A model generated the notes under the pieces. It did no database searches, was not told the origin of the DNA, and saw only the letters and a list, made by a program, of their open reading frames with translations. The position numbers were made by a program, and so were the translations under genes. A stretch of DNA of 37,061 nt, from positions 26,859 through 63,919 of the forward strand of contig JAOZUO010000006.1 of assembly GCA_029938605.1 (NCBI GenBank), written 5' to 3'. How positions within the stretch are numbered: the first letter of the stretch is position 1; each line of letters opens with the position of its first letter. Positions 7,810-15,912 of the stretch are shown here, in pieces. This DNA comes from Deltaproteobacteria bacterium (lineage in GTDB: Bacteria > Myxococcota_A > Polyangia > HGW-17 > JAJRWW01).

Positions 7810-9297
7810 ATGGAAGCTCCCAGTACCCACGGACGAGCGATGCCCGGACCGGTCGAGAATCGGCCCCCGCGGCGTTTGCGAATCATGCTCATTCTGCCGG
7901 AGTTTCCGCCGGCCATTGGTGGAATGCAGACCCACGCGGTCTACCTGACCCAGCATCTTCAGCGGCAAGGGCACGAGGTCTGCGTCTACACCTATCAGGG
8001 CGCCACGCCTTACAAGATGGGGGCGGCCGAGCAGTTCGATGCGGAACTGACCTTCCCCGTACACCGGGTCATGAGTCGCATCGGTTACTGGCACTCCGTG
8101 GGGCTTCTGGTGGCCGCAGCCGATCAGTTTCGGCCGGATCTCATTTACAGCAGCACCACTTTTTATGGGCTGTTGGACAAGCTATGTGACGTGCCGGTCA
8201 TCTGCCGCTCGGTGGGCAACGACGTGATGCGGCCGTGGATCGCCTATCCCTTCCACGCCGCCTCGAAGATGCTGAGCAACTGGCGCCTCGAGGAGCCCCT
8301 CTACGACTTCTTCCGTAAGCTGGAGACCCCCGAGCTCGTGGAGACCATCTTTCGGGACCGGCGGGTGAAGCTCATGAGCCTGGCCGCGAGGTCGGCCACC
8401 CGGATCCTCGCCAACAGCAAGTTCACCAAGGATCTGCTGGAGGTGGAGGCCGGCTGCCAGAGTGACCGGGTGCAGATCCTGGTGGGCGGTGTGGAGACGG
8501 ATCTGTTCTGGAACGTGCGCAAGAACGGCTGTCATGACATTCGGGACCGTCTGGGGATCCCGCGGGATCGATTCCTCCTCAGCACCATCTGCCGACTGGT
8601 GGACAAAAAGGGCGTGGACTTCCTGATCCGGGCCTTCGCGTCCTTCCACCCACACCGGCGCAACTGGCATCTGATGATTTGCGGCAACGGCCGCCGAGCC
8701 CAGCGGTACGAGCGGCTGGCCCGCTCCCTGGGCATCGCCGATCGGGTGACCTTCACCGGGCCGGTGCCCCACACCGACATCCACAACTACTTCGGCATCA
8801 CCGATGTCTTTGTGCTGGCGAGCCGCGTACATCGGCACGAAGCCACCGGGCTGCGGGACGCCGAGACCATGGGGCGGGTGCTCTGCGAAGCCAACGCTGC
8901 CGGCGTTCCCGTGGTGGCGGCCAACAGCGGAGGCATCCCATCGGTGGTCACCCACGGCGAGAACGGGCTGCTGTTCAACGTCGATGACGCCGAGGACCTG
9001 CTCCGACAGCTCCAGCACATCCAAGACCAGCCGGACCACGTGGAGCAGATGCAACGCACGGGACGGCACCTGGCGCGTACCCGCTTCGACTGGTCCGTGG
9101 TTCTCGCTCACCACGAGACCGCGTTCCTCGAAGCCCTGGACCAACGCGCTGCCAATAACAACGGCAACGGCAACGGCACGTACGCCGGCAATGGCAATGG
9201 CAACGGCACGTTCGCCGGCAACGGCAATGGCAACGGTCGCGCCCGCGCATCCTTCGCCCGCAGCCTCATCCAAACCCTCGCCCGCCCTTTTAGTTAG
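7810..9297 (+). CDS. GT4-family glycosyltransferase with Asn-Gly repeat tail
   Basis: 495 residues. The GT-B fold is evident: N-terminal MLILPEFPPAIGGMQTHAVYL (about 26-46) with the Gly-rich acceptor loop, then the donor-binding half with STICRLVDKKGVDFLIRAF (258-276), HLMICGNG (287-294), DRVTFTGPVP (311-320) and the E-x7-E motif at Glu352/Glu360 followed by AAGVPVVAANSGGIPSVV. It probably transfers a hexose from a nucleotide sugar to a lipid-linked or polysaccharide acceptor at the cytoplasmic face. Residues about 450-478 form a low-complexity NGNGNGTYAG tail, outside the normal fold, followed by a short basic amphipathic end that may touch the membrane. The RBS is weak; starts at Met11 or Met26 are possible. 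Confidence 0.92.
   Translation: MEAPSTHGRAMPGPVENRPPRRLRIMLILPEFPPAIGGMQTHAVYLTQHLQRQGHEVCVYTYQGATPYKMGAAEQFDAELTFPVHRVMSRIGYWHSVGLLVAAADQFRPDLIYSSTTFYGLLDKLCDVPVICRSVGNDVMRPWIAYPFHAASKMLSNWRLEEPLYDFFRKLETPELVETIFRDRRVKLMSLAARSATRILANSKFTKDLLEVEAGCQSDRVQILVGGVETDLFWNVRKNGCHDIRDRLGIPRDRFLLSTICRLVDKKGVDFLIRAFASFHPHRRNWHLMICGNGRRAQRYERLARSLGIADRVTFTGPVPHTDIHNYFGITDVFVLASRVHRHEATGLRDAETMGRVLCEANAAGVPVVAANSGGIPSVVTHGENGLLFNVDDAEDLLRQLQHIQDQPDHVEQMQRTGRHLARTRFDWSVVLAHHETAFLEALDQRAANNNGNGNGTYAGNGNGNGTFAGNGNGNGRARASFARSLIQTLARPFS
9160..9240 (+). repeat. 30-bp in-frame repeat encoding NGNGNGTYAG
   Basis: Two full 30-bp units (9160-9189, 9190-9219) and a partial third encode the Asn-Gly tail of the glycosyltransferase. 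Within each unit the AAC/AAT-GGC pairs are themselves hexanucleotide repeats. Confidence 0.8.
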
Positions 9298-9314
9298 TCC
9301 TGAGATCCCTCACC

Positions 9315-9336
9315 GGGGTTGCTTGGAAACAACCCC
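9315..9336. terminator. Likely bidirectional hairpin between convergent genes
   Basis: GGGGTTG (9315-9321) pairs with CAACCCC (9330-9336), an 8-nt loop between. It sits in the 48-bp gap between the glycosyltransferase stop and the stop of the - strand membrane protein. There is no clear T-run, so strength is uncertain. Confidence 0.5.
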
Positions 9337-9345
9337 AAAGAGGCA

Positions 9346-9786
9346 TCATTGCCATGTCTCCAGTCGTTTCTCCACCGCGCTCAGTGCCCAACGCGCACGT
9401 CGTTTTTCGGCGACCAGCGGCAGCAGGTAGAGCAAAGTGTAGGCGATTAGCGGTAGGATCATGAATGGAGCCAGCATCACTGGTGAGATGATTTCTCCGG
9501 AAGTGAGCGCAATCAGTAGACCGACTTCCCAGGCGGTCATGAATGCGACCAGGAAGACCATCGGACCGACGGGCGCTCTGGCGGTGAAGGTCGCGTCGCC
9601 TCCGGCCCATCGTAGCGAGCACTTCAATGGAAACATCGTGTGCAGCTGAATGCTGAACATCGGGAGGCGGTACAGGAAAATCACCTCGTTGTCGGCGACG
9701 ACGCGAATCGCTGCACGGCCTACCTGCACGGTTTCTCCAACGTTGCTTCCCGTCGCGGATAGGATCTGCGCACTCTTGGAAGCCAT
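9346..9786 (-). CDS. Small membrane protein with two transmembrane helices, unknown
   Basis: 146 residues from ATG 9786 (MASKSAQILS); upstream in-frame codons to 9900 look non-coding (Pro/Arg/Ser-rich) and cross the palindromic repeat. Residues 20-70 are soluble and beta-like (VQVGRAAIRVVADNEVIFLYRLP), followed by two hydrophobic helices (about 74-94 and 102-125) and a basic amphipathic tail (EKRRARWALSAVEKRLETW). I do not recognise the family. Base composition is lower in GC than the neighbours, and the RBS is weak. The clean hydrophobic pattern and the convergent terminator support a real gene. Confidence 0.6.
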   Translation of the reverse strand: MASKSAQILSATGSNVGETVQVGRAAIRVVADNEVIFLYRLPMFSIQLHTMFPLKCSLRWAGGDATFTARAPVGPMVFLVAFMTAWEVGLLIALTSGEIISPVMLAPFMILPLIAYTLLYLLPLVAEKRRARWALSAVEKRLETWQ

Positions 9787-9891
9787 CGTCTCACGTTCTC
9801 GAGGGTGTAGCGGCCCTGCAGGCGCAGACCAAGCAGAGCGGGCACATTCGATGCCTCGAAAATTGGATCCGCCCGGCGCTTGGGGCTTTAG

Positions 9892-10086
9892 AGCGGTCAT
9901 AATGAGTGGACTTCGTTTTCAAGTGAGGTGCTTATGACCGGGTTGTGGGGTGAAATGGCCAATACCGGGGGACTTGGCGGGTCCAAGTGTCCCCATGGTT
10001 GCCGTTCGGGCCCCCAAAGCGGTCATATCCACTGCACTTCGTTTTCAAGTATGGTGATTGTGGCCGGAAAATTGGGTGCAACGGCC
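9892..10086. repeat. Two direct copies of a palindromic element
   Basis: Copy 1 is bounded by a perfect 9-bp inverted repeat, CGGTCATAA (9894-9902) and TTATGACCG (9932-9940). Copy 2 has the same left arm CGGTCATA (10020-10027) and a degraded right arm ending TGGCCG (to 10066). Both enclose the identical 15-mer ACTTCGTTTTCAAGT (9910-9924; 10036-10050). The copies are 126 bp apart and similarity continues to GGCC at 9957-9960 and 10083-10086. Possible readings are operator sites, a structured RNA or a small non-autonomous element. Confidence 0.65.
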
Positions 10087-10297
10087 ATGCTTCTAATTTC
10101 TCCCCAGGGACGTGGTAGGCGTAAACGCACACGCTCCTGGTTGGCGCGGATCCCTGGCGAGGTCGCGAACGCTCGGGCAGCGCTCATCTTCTTTCTGATC
10201 GAAAGAAAAACCGACGCTGCACATACGTGGGCGGTTTCACCCAGCGTTTGTGCCTGCGTCCCACACTCGGAGGATCGGGCGCCGGGCTCCATGGACA

Positions 10298-10325
10298 TTG
10301 ACGAGCCTGGTGGGCACGGGATATC
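10298..10325 (+). promoter_or_regulatory. Weak putative promoter for the zinc-ribbon gene
   Basis: TTGACG (10298-10303), 16-nt spacer, GATATC (10320-10325). The -35 is good, the -10 poor. Confidence 0.3.
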
Positions 10326-10355
10326 GTCTGGATTCATTGGATGAAGGAGCTGCAG

Positions 10356-10676
10356 ATGAAGTGTCCTAAGTGCGAGAAGGAAATGAAACCCAAGAACTAC
10401 GGAGACGTCGAGGTGGATAAGTGTCCCGAGTGCTCTGGGTTTTTCTTTGATCAGGGCGAGCTGGAGACGTTGATGGCCGGCGGCGCCGACGGGGTCAAGG
10501 AGATCGAGTATACCGAGCTGTCGAACAAGCAGGACATGATGATCGGATCGTGCCCGCGCTGCGGTGTGGATATGGAGCCGTACCTCGGTCCGGGCAACCT
10601 GCGCATCGATCGCTGCACGAAATGCAGCGGCGTGTTCTTGGACCAGGGGGAGTTCGAGGAGTTGGTCTCTTCCTAG
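10356..10676 (+). CDS. Double zf-TFIIB zinc-ribbon protein
   Basis: 106 residues. ATG 10356 is chosen over the in-frame ATG at 10341 because AAGGAG (10344-10349) sits six bases before it and the protein then opens directly with the first zinc ligand (MKCPKC). There are two ribbons: CPKC...CPECSGFFFDQGELE and CPRC...CTKCSGVFLDQGEFE, each the CPxC-x(n)-DxCxxCxGxxxDxGE(L/F)E signature of the zf-TFIIB family. The copies resemble each other, so the gene arose by internal duplication. The molecular role of this family is not established; zinc binding is expected. It sits 47 bp before the next gene, which has its own RBS. Confidence 0.88.
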   Translation: MKCPKCEKEMKPKNYGDVEVDKCPECSGFFFDQGELETLMAGGADGVKEIEYTELSNKQDMMIGSCPRCGVDMEPYLGPGNLRIDRCTKCSGVFLDQGEFEELVSS

Positions 10677-10723
10677 CGGGCGACCGAGCCTGTGCGATGA
10701 TGGGTTCCGGGAGGAGCAGGACC

Positions 10724-12517
10724 ATGGTGCGTTGGAACGCGGTGGTGTTGGGGGCGGTTTTTTTGTCGGTCTGGGCTTATGGCTGTGAGCCGGCGGATAA
10801 AATCGGTGATGACGCCGCGGGGCAGGGGGACGCAGCGGTGGGCGTCGATGGGGGTGCGGACGGAGCGGGTCAGGGGGACGGGGCGGTGGTCCCCGATGGG
10901 GAGGTGGTGATCTGCGAGACCAACGCCGACTGTGACCACAGTGGGGACACGGACTGTCGCACCAACACCTGTATGGAGCTCACGGGTCAATGTCAGGTGG
11001 TCAACCAGCCCGAGAACACCGCCTGCCAAGATGGGGACTCCTGCACGGACGGCGACTTTTGCCGGGTCGGCGAGTGTGTGGGCGCCGAGGCGTGCTGCGG
11101 TGATGGGCTGGACAATGACGGCGACGGGCAGAGTGACTGCGACGATTCGGACTGCGCCACCGAGCCCGTGTGCGACGGGACCTGTCCGGTGGTGCCTGTC
11201 CCGGCCACGGTTCCCGAGGCGCCTCTGCCGTCGGAGTCGCCGGCGGGGACCTTCGAGACGGTGAACGTCGGGGGCTTCACCGACGACTACGTGTACAACT
11301 CGTCCCACGGGCTGAAGGTGGGGACCCGCCAGCAGTGGGGCGGCACCATCATCTTTTACGGCATGGACAACGGCAGCCCGGGCCAGAACACCACCAACAC
11401 CATCGACGCCAACGACACGGGGCGTGAGGTGCAGGTGGCCTTTTATGACCCGGACCGACAGATGCAGAACTGTGCCTGGAACGCCTCCTGCCAGTCCACG
11501 CCCACCACCTGTCCTTTCTCCATTACGTACCTGGGCTGGAACCCGGTCCAGGGGGGGAACCGCTGCAACAACGGTTCGGGCGTTGAGGGCGTGGATATGA
11601 CCGATGGCGTCCTGGGTGTGACCACGGTGCCGCTTTTCTGGAACCCGAACTGGGACCGTCAGGATTGCAGCGACGAGGCTTGCGACGATCCGACTCTCAA
11701 CGAGCGGGTGTCCGACGTGCGGGTCATCCAACGGTTGCGCTTTGTGCGCTACCACGTGGTGGAGCTCGACTACACGGTGATCAACCTCTCGAGTCTTTCC
11801 CACGCCGCCACGGCCCAGGAGTTTCCCACGGTCTACACGGCCAATGGCAACCAGGGTCCCGACCTGTGGCGGCTCTTTGCGTCCACCGGCGCCGAGATCG
11901 TCATCGACACTCCGGCCAACGACGGCTTCTTCTGGAAGCCCTTTTCTAGCCCCGACGGCTGGGTCTCCATGCAGAACGACGCCCTCAATTACGGCGTGGG
12001 TATGTACACCGAGAACAAGCTCTCCGAGTGGCAGGGCTGGCAGCTCCGGTCGTTGCCCTTTAATAATTTCCGACCGGTCTTCTCCTTTGGTATCCCGGCC
12101 CTGGGGACCATCCGTGCGCGGTCGTATCTGATCCTCGGCGGGCAGGGTACGGTCACCGCCGAGGCCCAGTGGCTGGACGCGAACCTGCCGCCCTTCGGCG
12201 TGCTGGATTCTCCCACACCCGACCAGACGGTGGCCGGCGTGTTCAACCTGTCGGGGTGGGCCTTGGACAACAAGGGCGTCACCGGGATCACGGCCGTGGT
12301 GGACGGCGTCACCGAGATCGGGCTGACCTACGGCAACAGCCGTCCGGACGTGTGCGCGGTGTGGCCCGGCTACGCAGACTGCAACGCGGTGGGCTACCTG
12401 GGCACCATCGACGCGGCCACATTGACTACCTGCCACCACCTCATCGAGATCGAAGCCACGGACACCGACGGCAACACCCGGGTCATCGCCCGGCGCCGAA
12501 TTGTCGTCTCGCCCTAA
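10724..12517 (+). CDS. Lipoprotein with Cys-rich, DNDGDG and Ig-like regions
   Basis: 597 residues from ATG 10724, preceded by AGGAG (10712-10716); the open frame upstream overlaps the zinc-ribbon gene and is not used. The signal peptide ends at WAYGC (Cys21). After an Asp/Gly-rich linker comes a Cys-rich block of the type CxTNADC...CRTNTC...GxCxxxNxxxNTACQDGDSCTDGDFCRVGECVG, then CCGDGLDNDGDGQSDCDDSDC, a calcium-type motif typical of myxobacterial surface proteins. The large middle (about residues 170-490) is beta-rich and unrecognised. The C-terminal 110 residues (SGWALDNKGVTGITAVVDG...HLIEIEATDTDGN) look like a bacterial Ig-like domain. Surface exposure is likely; adhesion or polymer binding is inferred. 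Confidence 0.85.
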   Translation: MVRWNAVVLGAVFLSVWAYGCEPADKIGDDAAGQGDAAVGVDGGADGAGQGDGAVVPDGEVVICETNADCDHSGDTDCRTNTCMELTGQCQVVNQPENTACQDGDSCTDGDFCRVGECVGAEACCGDGLDNDGDGQSDCDDSDCATEPVCDGTCPVVPVPATVPEAPLPSESPAGTFETVNVGGFTDDYVYNSSHGLKVGTRQQWGGTIIFYGMDNGSPGQNTTNTIDANDTGREVQVAFYDPDRQMQNCAWNASCQSTPTTCPFSITYLGWNPVQGGNRCNNGSGVEGVDMTDGVLGVTTVPLFWNPNWDRQDCSDEACDDPTLNERVSDVRVIQRLRFVRYHVVELDYTVINLSSLSHAATAQEFPTVYTANGNQGPDLWRLFASTGAEIVIDTPANDGFFWKPFSSPDGWVSMQNDALNYGVGMYTENKLSEWQGWQLRSLPFNNFRPVFSFGIPALGTIRARSYLILGGQGTVTAEAQWLDANLPPFGVLDSPTPDQTVAGVFNLSGWALDNKGVTGITAVVDGVTEIGLTYGNSRPDVCAVWPGYADCNAVGYLGTIDAATLTTCHHLIEIEATDTDGNTRVIARRRIVVSP

Positions 12518-12540
12518 GGCGGCTGGCGCCTAAGCGGCGA

Positions 12541-13836
12541 CTAGAAGCTCAGCGCGGGGTAGGAGGGCGGGGCGGGGTAGGCATAGCCTGGGCCGGTGAG
12601 CAGCTCCTGAATATCGTAGCCCTGGAACTCCAGGATGGTGGCGGGGAACTTGCCGATGGCCACGTACATCAGGCCCCGGGCAGGGACGAAGACTACCGAC
12701 TGCATGGCGCCGTTGTTGGCCAGGGTGGCGCCGCCGTCGGCGAGACCCGGATCCAGGTACTCCTGGAGGCAGGGGTCGTAGGTGTCGCGTAGGATGGCGA
12801 TGGCGCCCTCCACGTCCAGTCCGCCGTACTTCGTCTCGACGCCGTCGGGCTGCACGAGCTGGGTGAGCCGTTCGAGACGGTTCCAGCTCGAGGTGCACTC
12901 GGGTTCGGGCTCCTGGGTGGCCTCCATGTCCGGATGGAGGAAGTGGTTGGTGGCGAGCAACACGCCGTCGGTGGACAGGGTCCGCGCGGCCATGGAGTTG
13001 GCGGTCATTTCGAAAGCCGCCGCTTTGTCGCCCGGGCCGTCGCTTATCACGAGGGTCTCCACCGAGGCGTGGTCCTGGGCCTCGAGGAAGGCCTGGGCCT
13101 CCTCCAGGGTAGTGGCGGTGCGCAGTATCTCCCGCACCATCTGAACGTGGCTGCGTCCTTCGCGGGCGATCTCCGAATCCAGGGGCGAGCTCACCTCGTT
13201 GGAGGCCACGGCGATGCCCGCGGCGTTCATGCCCGTGTAGGGGCTCATGTTGGCGGGGAAGCCTACAGCCACCCAGGGGATGCCGTCGTCGGGCTCGCGC
13301 ACGAAGATCACCGGGTTCTGCTCGATGAACTCCACCACCCACCAGTCCAGGTTGCGGCCGTGGATGAGGTCTCCGGTTTGGGTGGCCGCTCCTGAGGCCA
13401 CGAACTGGCTGCAGCCCAGCCCCTCGAGCTTGAGGACGTCCGCGATGATGTCGCCGTAGTTCAGGATCAGGCACTCCTGGAGGGTCCAGGCCCCGTCCAA
13501 GCCGTCCACCATGCCCTGGCACTCCTGGAGGGTCGCCTCGTAGGAATACTCCTCGGCCACCTCGTCCAGGTGCAGGGTGCCCGCGACGTCCAGCATCGTG
13601 GAGAACATGATGTCGTCGTCGATGAATTCCCGGCCGACCAACAGCTCGTCGTAGAGCAGGTCCGCATGCTGCAGCCCCATCTCGTAGGGGGTGCCCCGCA
13701 GCCAGACCACCTTGATGTGGTCACGGGGCTCGGCGTCCCCCTTAGGTCCGGTGTCTGCGTCCGAGCAGGCGGCGCTGGAAGAACATAGCAATATCGCGAC
13801 AAACAGGTTGGGAAACCGGGGGAACATGAATCGCAA
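12541..13836 (-). CDS. Lipoprotein C45-family (Ntn) acyltransferase/hydrolase with Cys nucleophile
   Basis: 431 residues if started at TTG 13836, which has a perfect AGGAGG (13849-13844) seven bases upstream; the ATG at 13827 and an ATG at 13893 are alternatives with worse spacing. The signal peptide ends at SSAAC. The fold matches the C45 autoproteolytic acyltransferase family (related to isopenicillin-N acyltransferase and acid-ceramidase-like Ntn hydrolases): an N-terminal helical part (GTPYEMGLQHADLL, LILNYGDI), then GLGCSQFVASGAATQTGDLIHGRNLDW, where Cys142 would become the N-terminal nucleophile after self-cleavage. Later blocks GMNAAGIAVASNEV, TANSMAARTL and LLATNHFL fit the family. 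It probably cleaves amide bonds of acylated compounds in the periplasm or outside. Substrate unknown. A Ser-version paralogue lies at 17672-19582. Confidence 0.85.
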   Translation of the reverse strand: MRFMFPRFPNLFVAILLCSSSAACSDADTGPKGDAEPRDHIKVVWLRGTPYEMGLQHADLLYDELLVGREFIDDDIMFSTMLDVAGTLHLDEVAEEYSYEATLQECQGMVDGLDGAWTLQECLILNYGDIIADVLKLEGLGCSQFVASGAATQTGDLIHGRNLDWWVVEFIEQNPVIFVREPDDGIPWVAVGFPANMSPYTGMNAAGIAVASNEVSSPLDSEIAREGRSHVQMVREILRTATTLEEAQAFLEAQDHASVETLVISDGPGDKAAAFEMTANSMAARTLSTDGVLLATNHFLHPDMEATQEPEPECTSSWNRLERLTQLVQPDGVETKYGGLDVEGAIAILRDTYDPCLQEYLDPGLADGGATLANNGAMQSVVFVPARGLMYVAIGKFPATILEFQGYDIQELLTGPGYAYPAPPSYPALSF

Positions 13837-13891
13837 GGCCGAACCTCCTGTCCAAGGATTATTCGCTATTTCATAGCTGCGGGTGCTGACC

Positions 13892-13921
13892 ATAGCACGA
13901 TGATGTCCAGAGCCGTGCTAT
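13892..13921. promoter_or_regulatory. Inverted repeat between divergent genes, possible operator
   Basis: ATAGCACG (13892-13899) and CGTGCTAT (13914-13921) form a perfect 8-bp dyad with a 14-nt spacer. It lies between the divergent C45 hydrolase and beta-helix genes, where a dimeric regulator could control both. It ends 21 bp before ATG 13943, so a hairpin in the + transcript is also possible. Confidence 0.5.
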
Positions 13922-13942
13922 AGGTTTTGCCAGGAGAAGCAC

Positions 13943-15709
13943 ATGATCCACTATTTGAGACCCGTTTTCATGGGCCGGTTGGTCGTCCGGTTGGTCGTCG
14001 GGCTGGTCGTCGGGCTGGTCCTAGTCTTGGTTTTGGGCCTGGCGGCCCCAAGCGCCGAGGCTGCGCCCCAGCATCGCACCATCACCGTGCGTACAACCGA
14101 GCAGCTCGTGCGGGCCATTGGCTCGGACCGGACCATCCGGGTGATGCCCGGGACCTACCTGCTCACCGACGCGGCCGGTCAAGGGAGCAGCCACGTCTCC
14201 TGGAGCAAGCAGTACGACGGGAAGCAGCTCGATGTGAGCAAGGTCAAGAACCTCAAGATCGTGGGGGTGGGGCGCAAGCGGCCGCGGCTTTTGGCCCGGC
14301 CGAGGTACGCCTGGGTGCTCCGCTTCGTGGCGTCGAAAAACGTGACCCTGGATAATCTCGTGCTGGGCCACACCGTGGCCGGCGGCTGCATGGGGGGCGT
14401 CGTGGCCATGGAGCGCACCAAGAAGGCGCAGATCCTGCGCTGTGATCTTTTCGGTTCGGGGACCATCGGCGTCCAGCTCAATCGCGTGTCGGGGTTTGTC
14501 ATGGACCGCTCGGTGATCCACGGCTGCACCTACGGCATCTTGACGATCAAGCGGTCGGCCGGGGCCCTGTTTAAGCGTTCCACCTTCCGGGACAACAAGG
14601 AGTTCGATCTCATCGAGGTTCAGCGCAGTCGCAATGTGCGCTTCGAGGGCTGCACTGTGACCGGCAACCGCACGGGGCGAAACCACGGGTACGCCCTGTT
14701 CAAGCTGGATCGCGCGTCCAACGTCATCATCCAGGGTGGCGCCTATCTCAAGAACACCATCGACACCTTCGTCAATCGTCCCAAGCGTTTGAAGGTTCTC
14801 GGCGCGACGAAGCTGAAGCAAGCCATCTCCCGGCTCATCAATCGGCCGGATCCGCAGTACAACCAGATTTACCGCGTGGTGCGGTACCGCAAGTGGGTCG
14901 TTACGGCCACCCAGGCGGGCATCGTCTTTCTGGACGCTCGCACGGGCAAGGTGGCGCTCCTCAAAAAGGCGTACATCTCCCTGTCTCTGTTGGTGGTGGG
15001 CAAGCACCTGTGGGTGGGGACCTACCGCCGCGTCTATCGCTTCGACGGCCTCCGAGCCAAGTCCTACGCGTACAGCGCCAGGGCGCGGGGGCACCACCTG
15101 GTGCGCGGCTCCAAGGGGGAGATCTTCGTGCGAGGGCGGCGCGGAGGTCTGCTGCGCTACGACGGCCGCCGGGATCGTCTGGTGGCCTTCAAGCCCGCCT
15201 GGAAGCCCTCTTTCAAATCCTACGATCTGGCGTTTCGGCCCGGTGGCGTGGTGTGGGCCGTGAAGTTTTTCTCCTGGGTGGGGCGCTACAGCAATGGCCA
15301 GTGGGCGTACTATCGTCGCGTTGGCCAGCAGTACAATGGGCGCGATCCGCGGCGGATCTACGTCTCGGGGCGGGGCAGGATCTGGGTGATGGACTTTGGC
15401 AACGGCTTCCATTTGTATAACCCCCGACGCGACGCCTTTGTGCGCGACCCAACAGTATTGAACAAGGCGTCCGCCATGGCGGTGGACGTATCGCGTAAGC
15501 GCACGTGGTTTTTGCACTACACCAAGGGGCTCTATCTCAAGCGCGCCCGACAGCCGGTGCACCACATCGACCTGACGCGGCTCCGAACTATGCGTGACGT
15601 ACATCTGGAGCCCCGGACGGGAACTGTCTGGGTTGGGAGTAACAGGGGCCTGGTGCGTATCCACCGCAAAGGCGGCTCCTGGAAGCAGCAGACCTTCATG
15701 GTGCGGTAA
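13943..15709 (+). CDS. Exported beta-helix plus beta-propeller protein
   Basis: 588 residues; AGGAG at 13932-13936 supports ATG 13943. A long signal peptide (Val/Leu/Gly repeats, cleavage near AEA-AP at residue 41) directs export; there is no lipobox. Residues about 45-300 look like a right-handed parallel beta-helix of the pectate-lyase type (VRTTEQLVRAI, RVMPGTYLL, NVTLDNLVLGHT, RSVIHGCTYGILTIKRS, FEGCTVTGNRTG). Residues about 310-585 carry propeller-like blades with repeats such as GIVFLDARTGK, LWVGTYRRVYRFDG, GLLRYDGRRDRLV, IWVMDFGNGFHLYNP and VWVGSNRGLVRI, resembling the reg_prop repeats of two-component sensors, here without a kinase. A carbohydrate-binding or surface-sensing role is inferred. 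Confidence 0.82.
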   Translation: MIHYLRPVFMGRLVVRLVVGLVVGLVLVLVLGLAAPSAEAAPQHRTITVRTTEQLVRAIGSDRTIRVMPGTYLLTDAAGQGSSHVSWSKQYDGKQLDVSKVKNLKIVGVGRKRPRLLARPRYAWVLRFVASKNVTLDNLVLGHTVAGGCMGGVVAMERTKKAQILRCDLFGSGTIGVQLNRVSGFVMDRSVIHGCTYGILTIKRSAGALFKRSTFRDNKEFDLIEVQRSRNVRFEGCTVTGNRTGRNHGYALFKLDRASNVIIQGGAYLKNTIDTFVNRPKRLKVLGATKLKQAISRLINRPDPQYNQIYRVVRYRKWVVTATQAGIVFLDARTGKVALLKKAYISLSLLVVGKHLWVGTYRRVYRFDGLRAKSYAYSARARGHHLVRGSKGEIFVRGRRGGLLRYDGRRDRLVAFKPAWKPSFKSYDLAFRPGGVVWAVKFFSWVGRYSNGQWAYYRRVGQQYNGRDPRRIYVSGRGRIWVMDFGNGFHLYNPRRDAFVRDPTVLNKASAMAVDVSRKRTWFLHYTKGLYLKRARQPVHHIDLTRLRTMRDVHLEPRTGTVWVGSNRGLVRIHRKGGSWKQQTFMVR

Positions 15710-15912
15710 GCGTCTGTAAGGGTCCGCGCAAAAAAAACTCCGTTACCCCTTTAAATGATGCCCCTGAACTGCTATCCAGTGGGGTGCATACGAACCAACG
15801 GAACCTATTCCACACCAAAATCATTGGGTTCCATGCGGCCGGAGGATCCTTACTTGTTCACTGACCTAAAATACTCGAAAGCAGCCCTTTCCCCCTACCA
15901 AGGAGTGGTGTC

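Larger units (their letters stand above)
9787..10355. other. Non-coding stretch with palindromic repeats between divergent genes
   Basis: No convincing gene. It holds two copies of a palindromic repeat (9892-9960 and 10018-10086), a separate imperfect dyad GGGGGACTTGG/CCAAGT..CCCC at 9967-9994, and a small hairpin TTCTTTC-TGATC-GAAAGAA at 10189-10207. Short ORFs on both strands have no RBS, no domain and atypical composition. A weak promoter for the zinc-ribbon gene may lie at the right edge. Confidence 0.6.

Noticed and set aside
9928..10344. 138-codon + and 104-codon - open frames in the repeat-rich gap
   Set aside because: No RBS, no domain, and they run through the palindromic repeats.
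10673..12439. 588-codon open frame antisense to the Cys-rich/Ig-like lipoprotein
   Set aside because: High GC with strong third-position bias leaves antisense frames open; the translation is Val/His/Gly/Arg-rich with no domain, and the sense frame has signal peptide, RBS and motifs.
12517..12531. Hairpin AGGCG/CGCCT as a terminator after the lipoprotein gene
   Set aside because: Five-base stem overlapping the stop codon, with no T-run.
14021..15664. 547-codon open frame antisense to the beta-helix/propeller gene
   Set aside because: Composition is typical of a shadow frame, and there is no RBS or recognisable fold.
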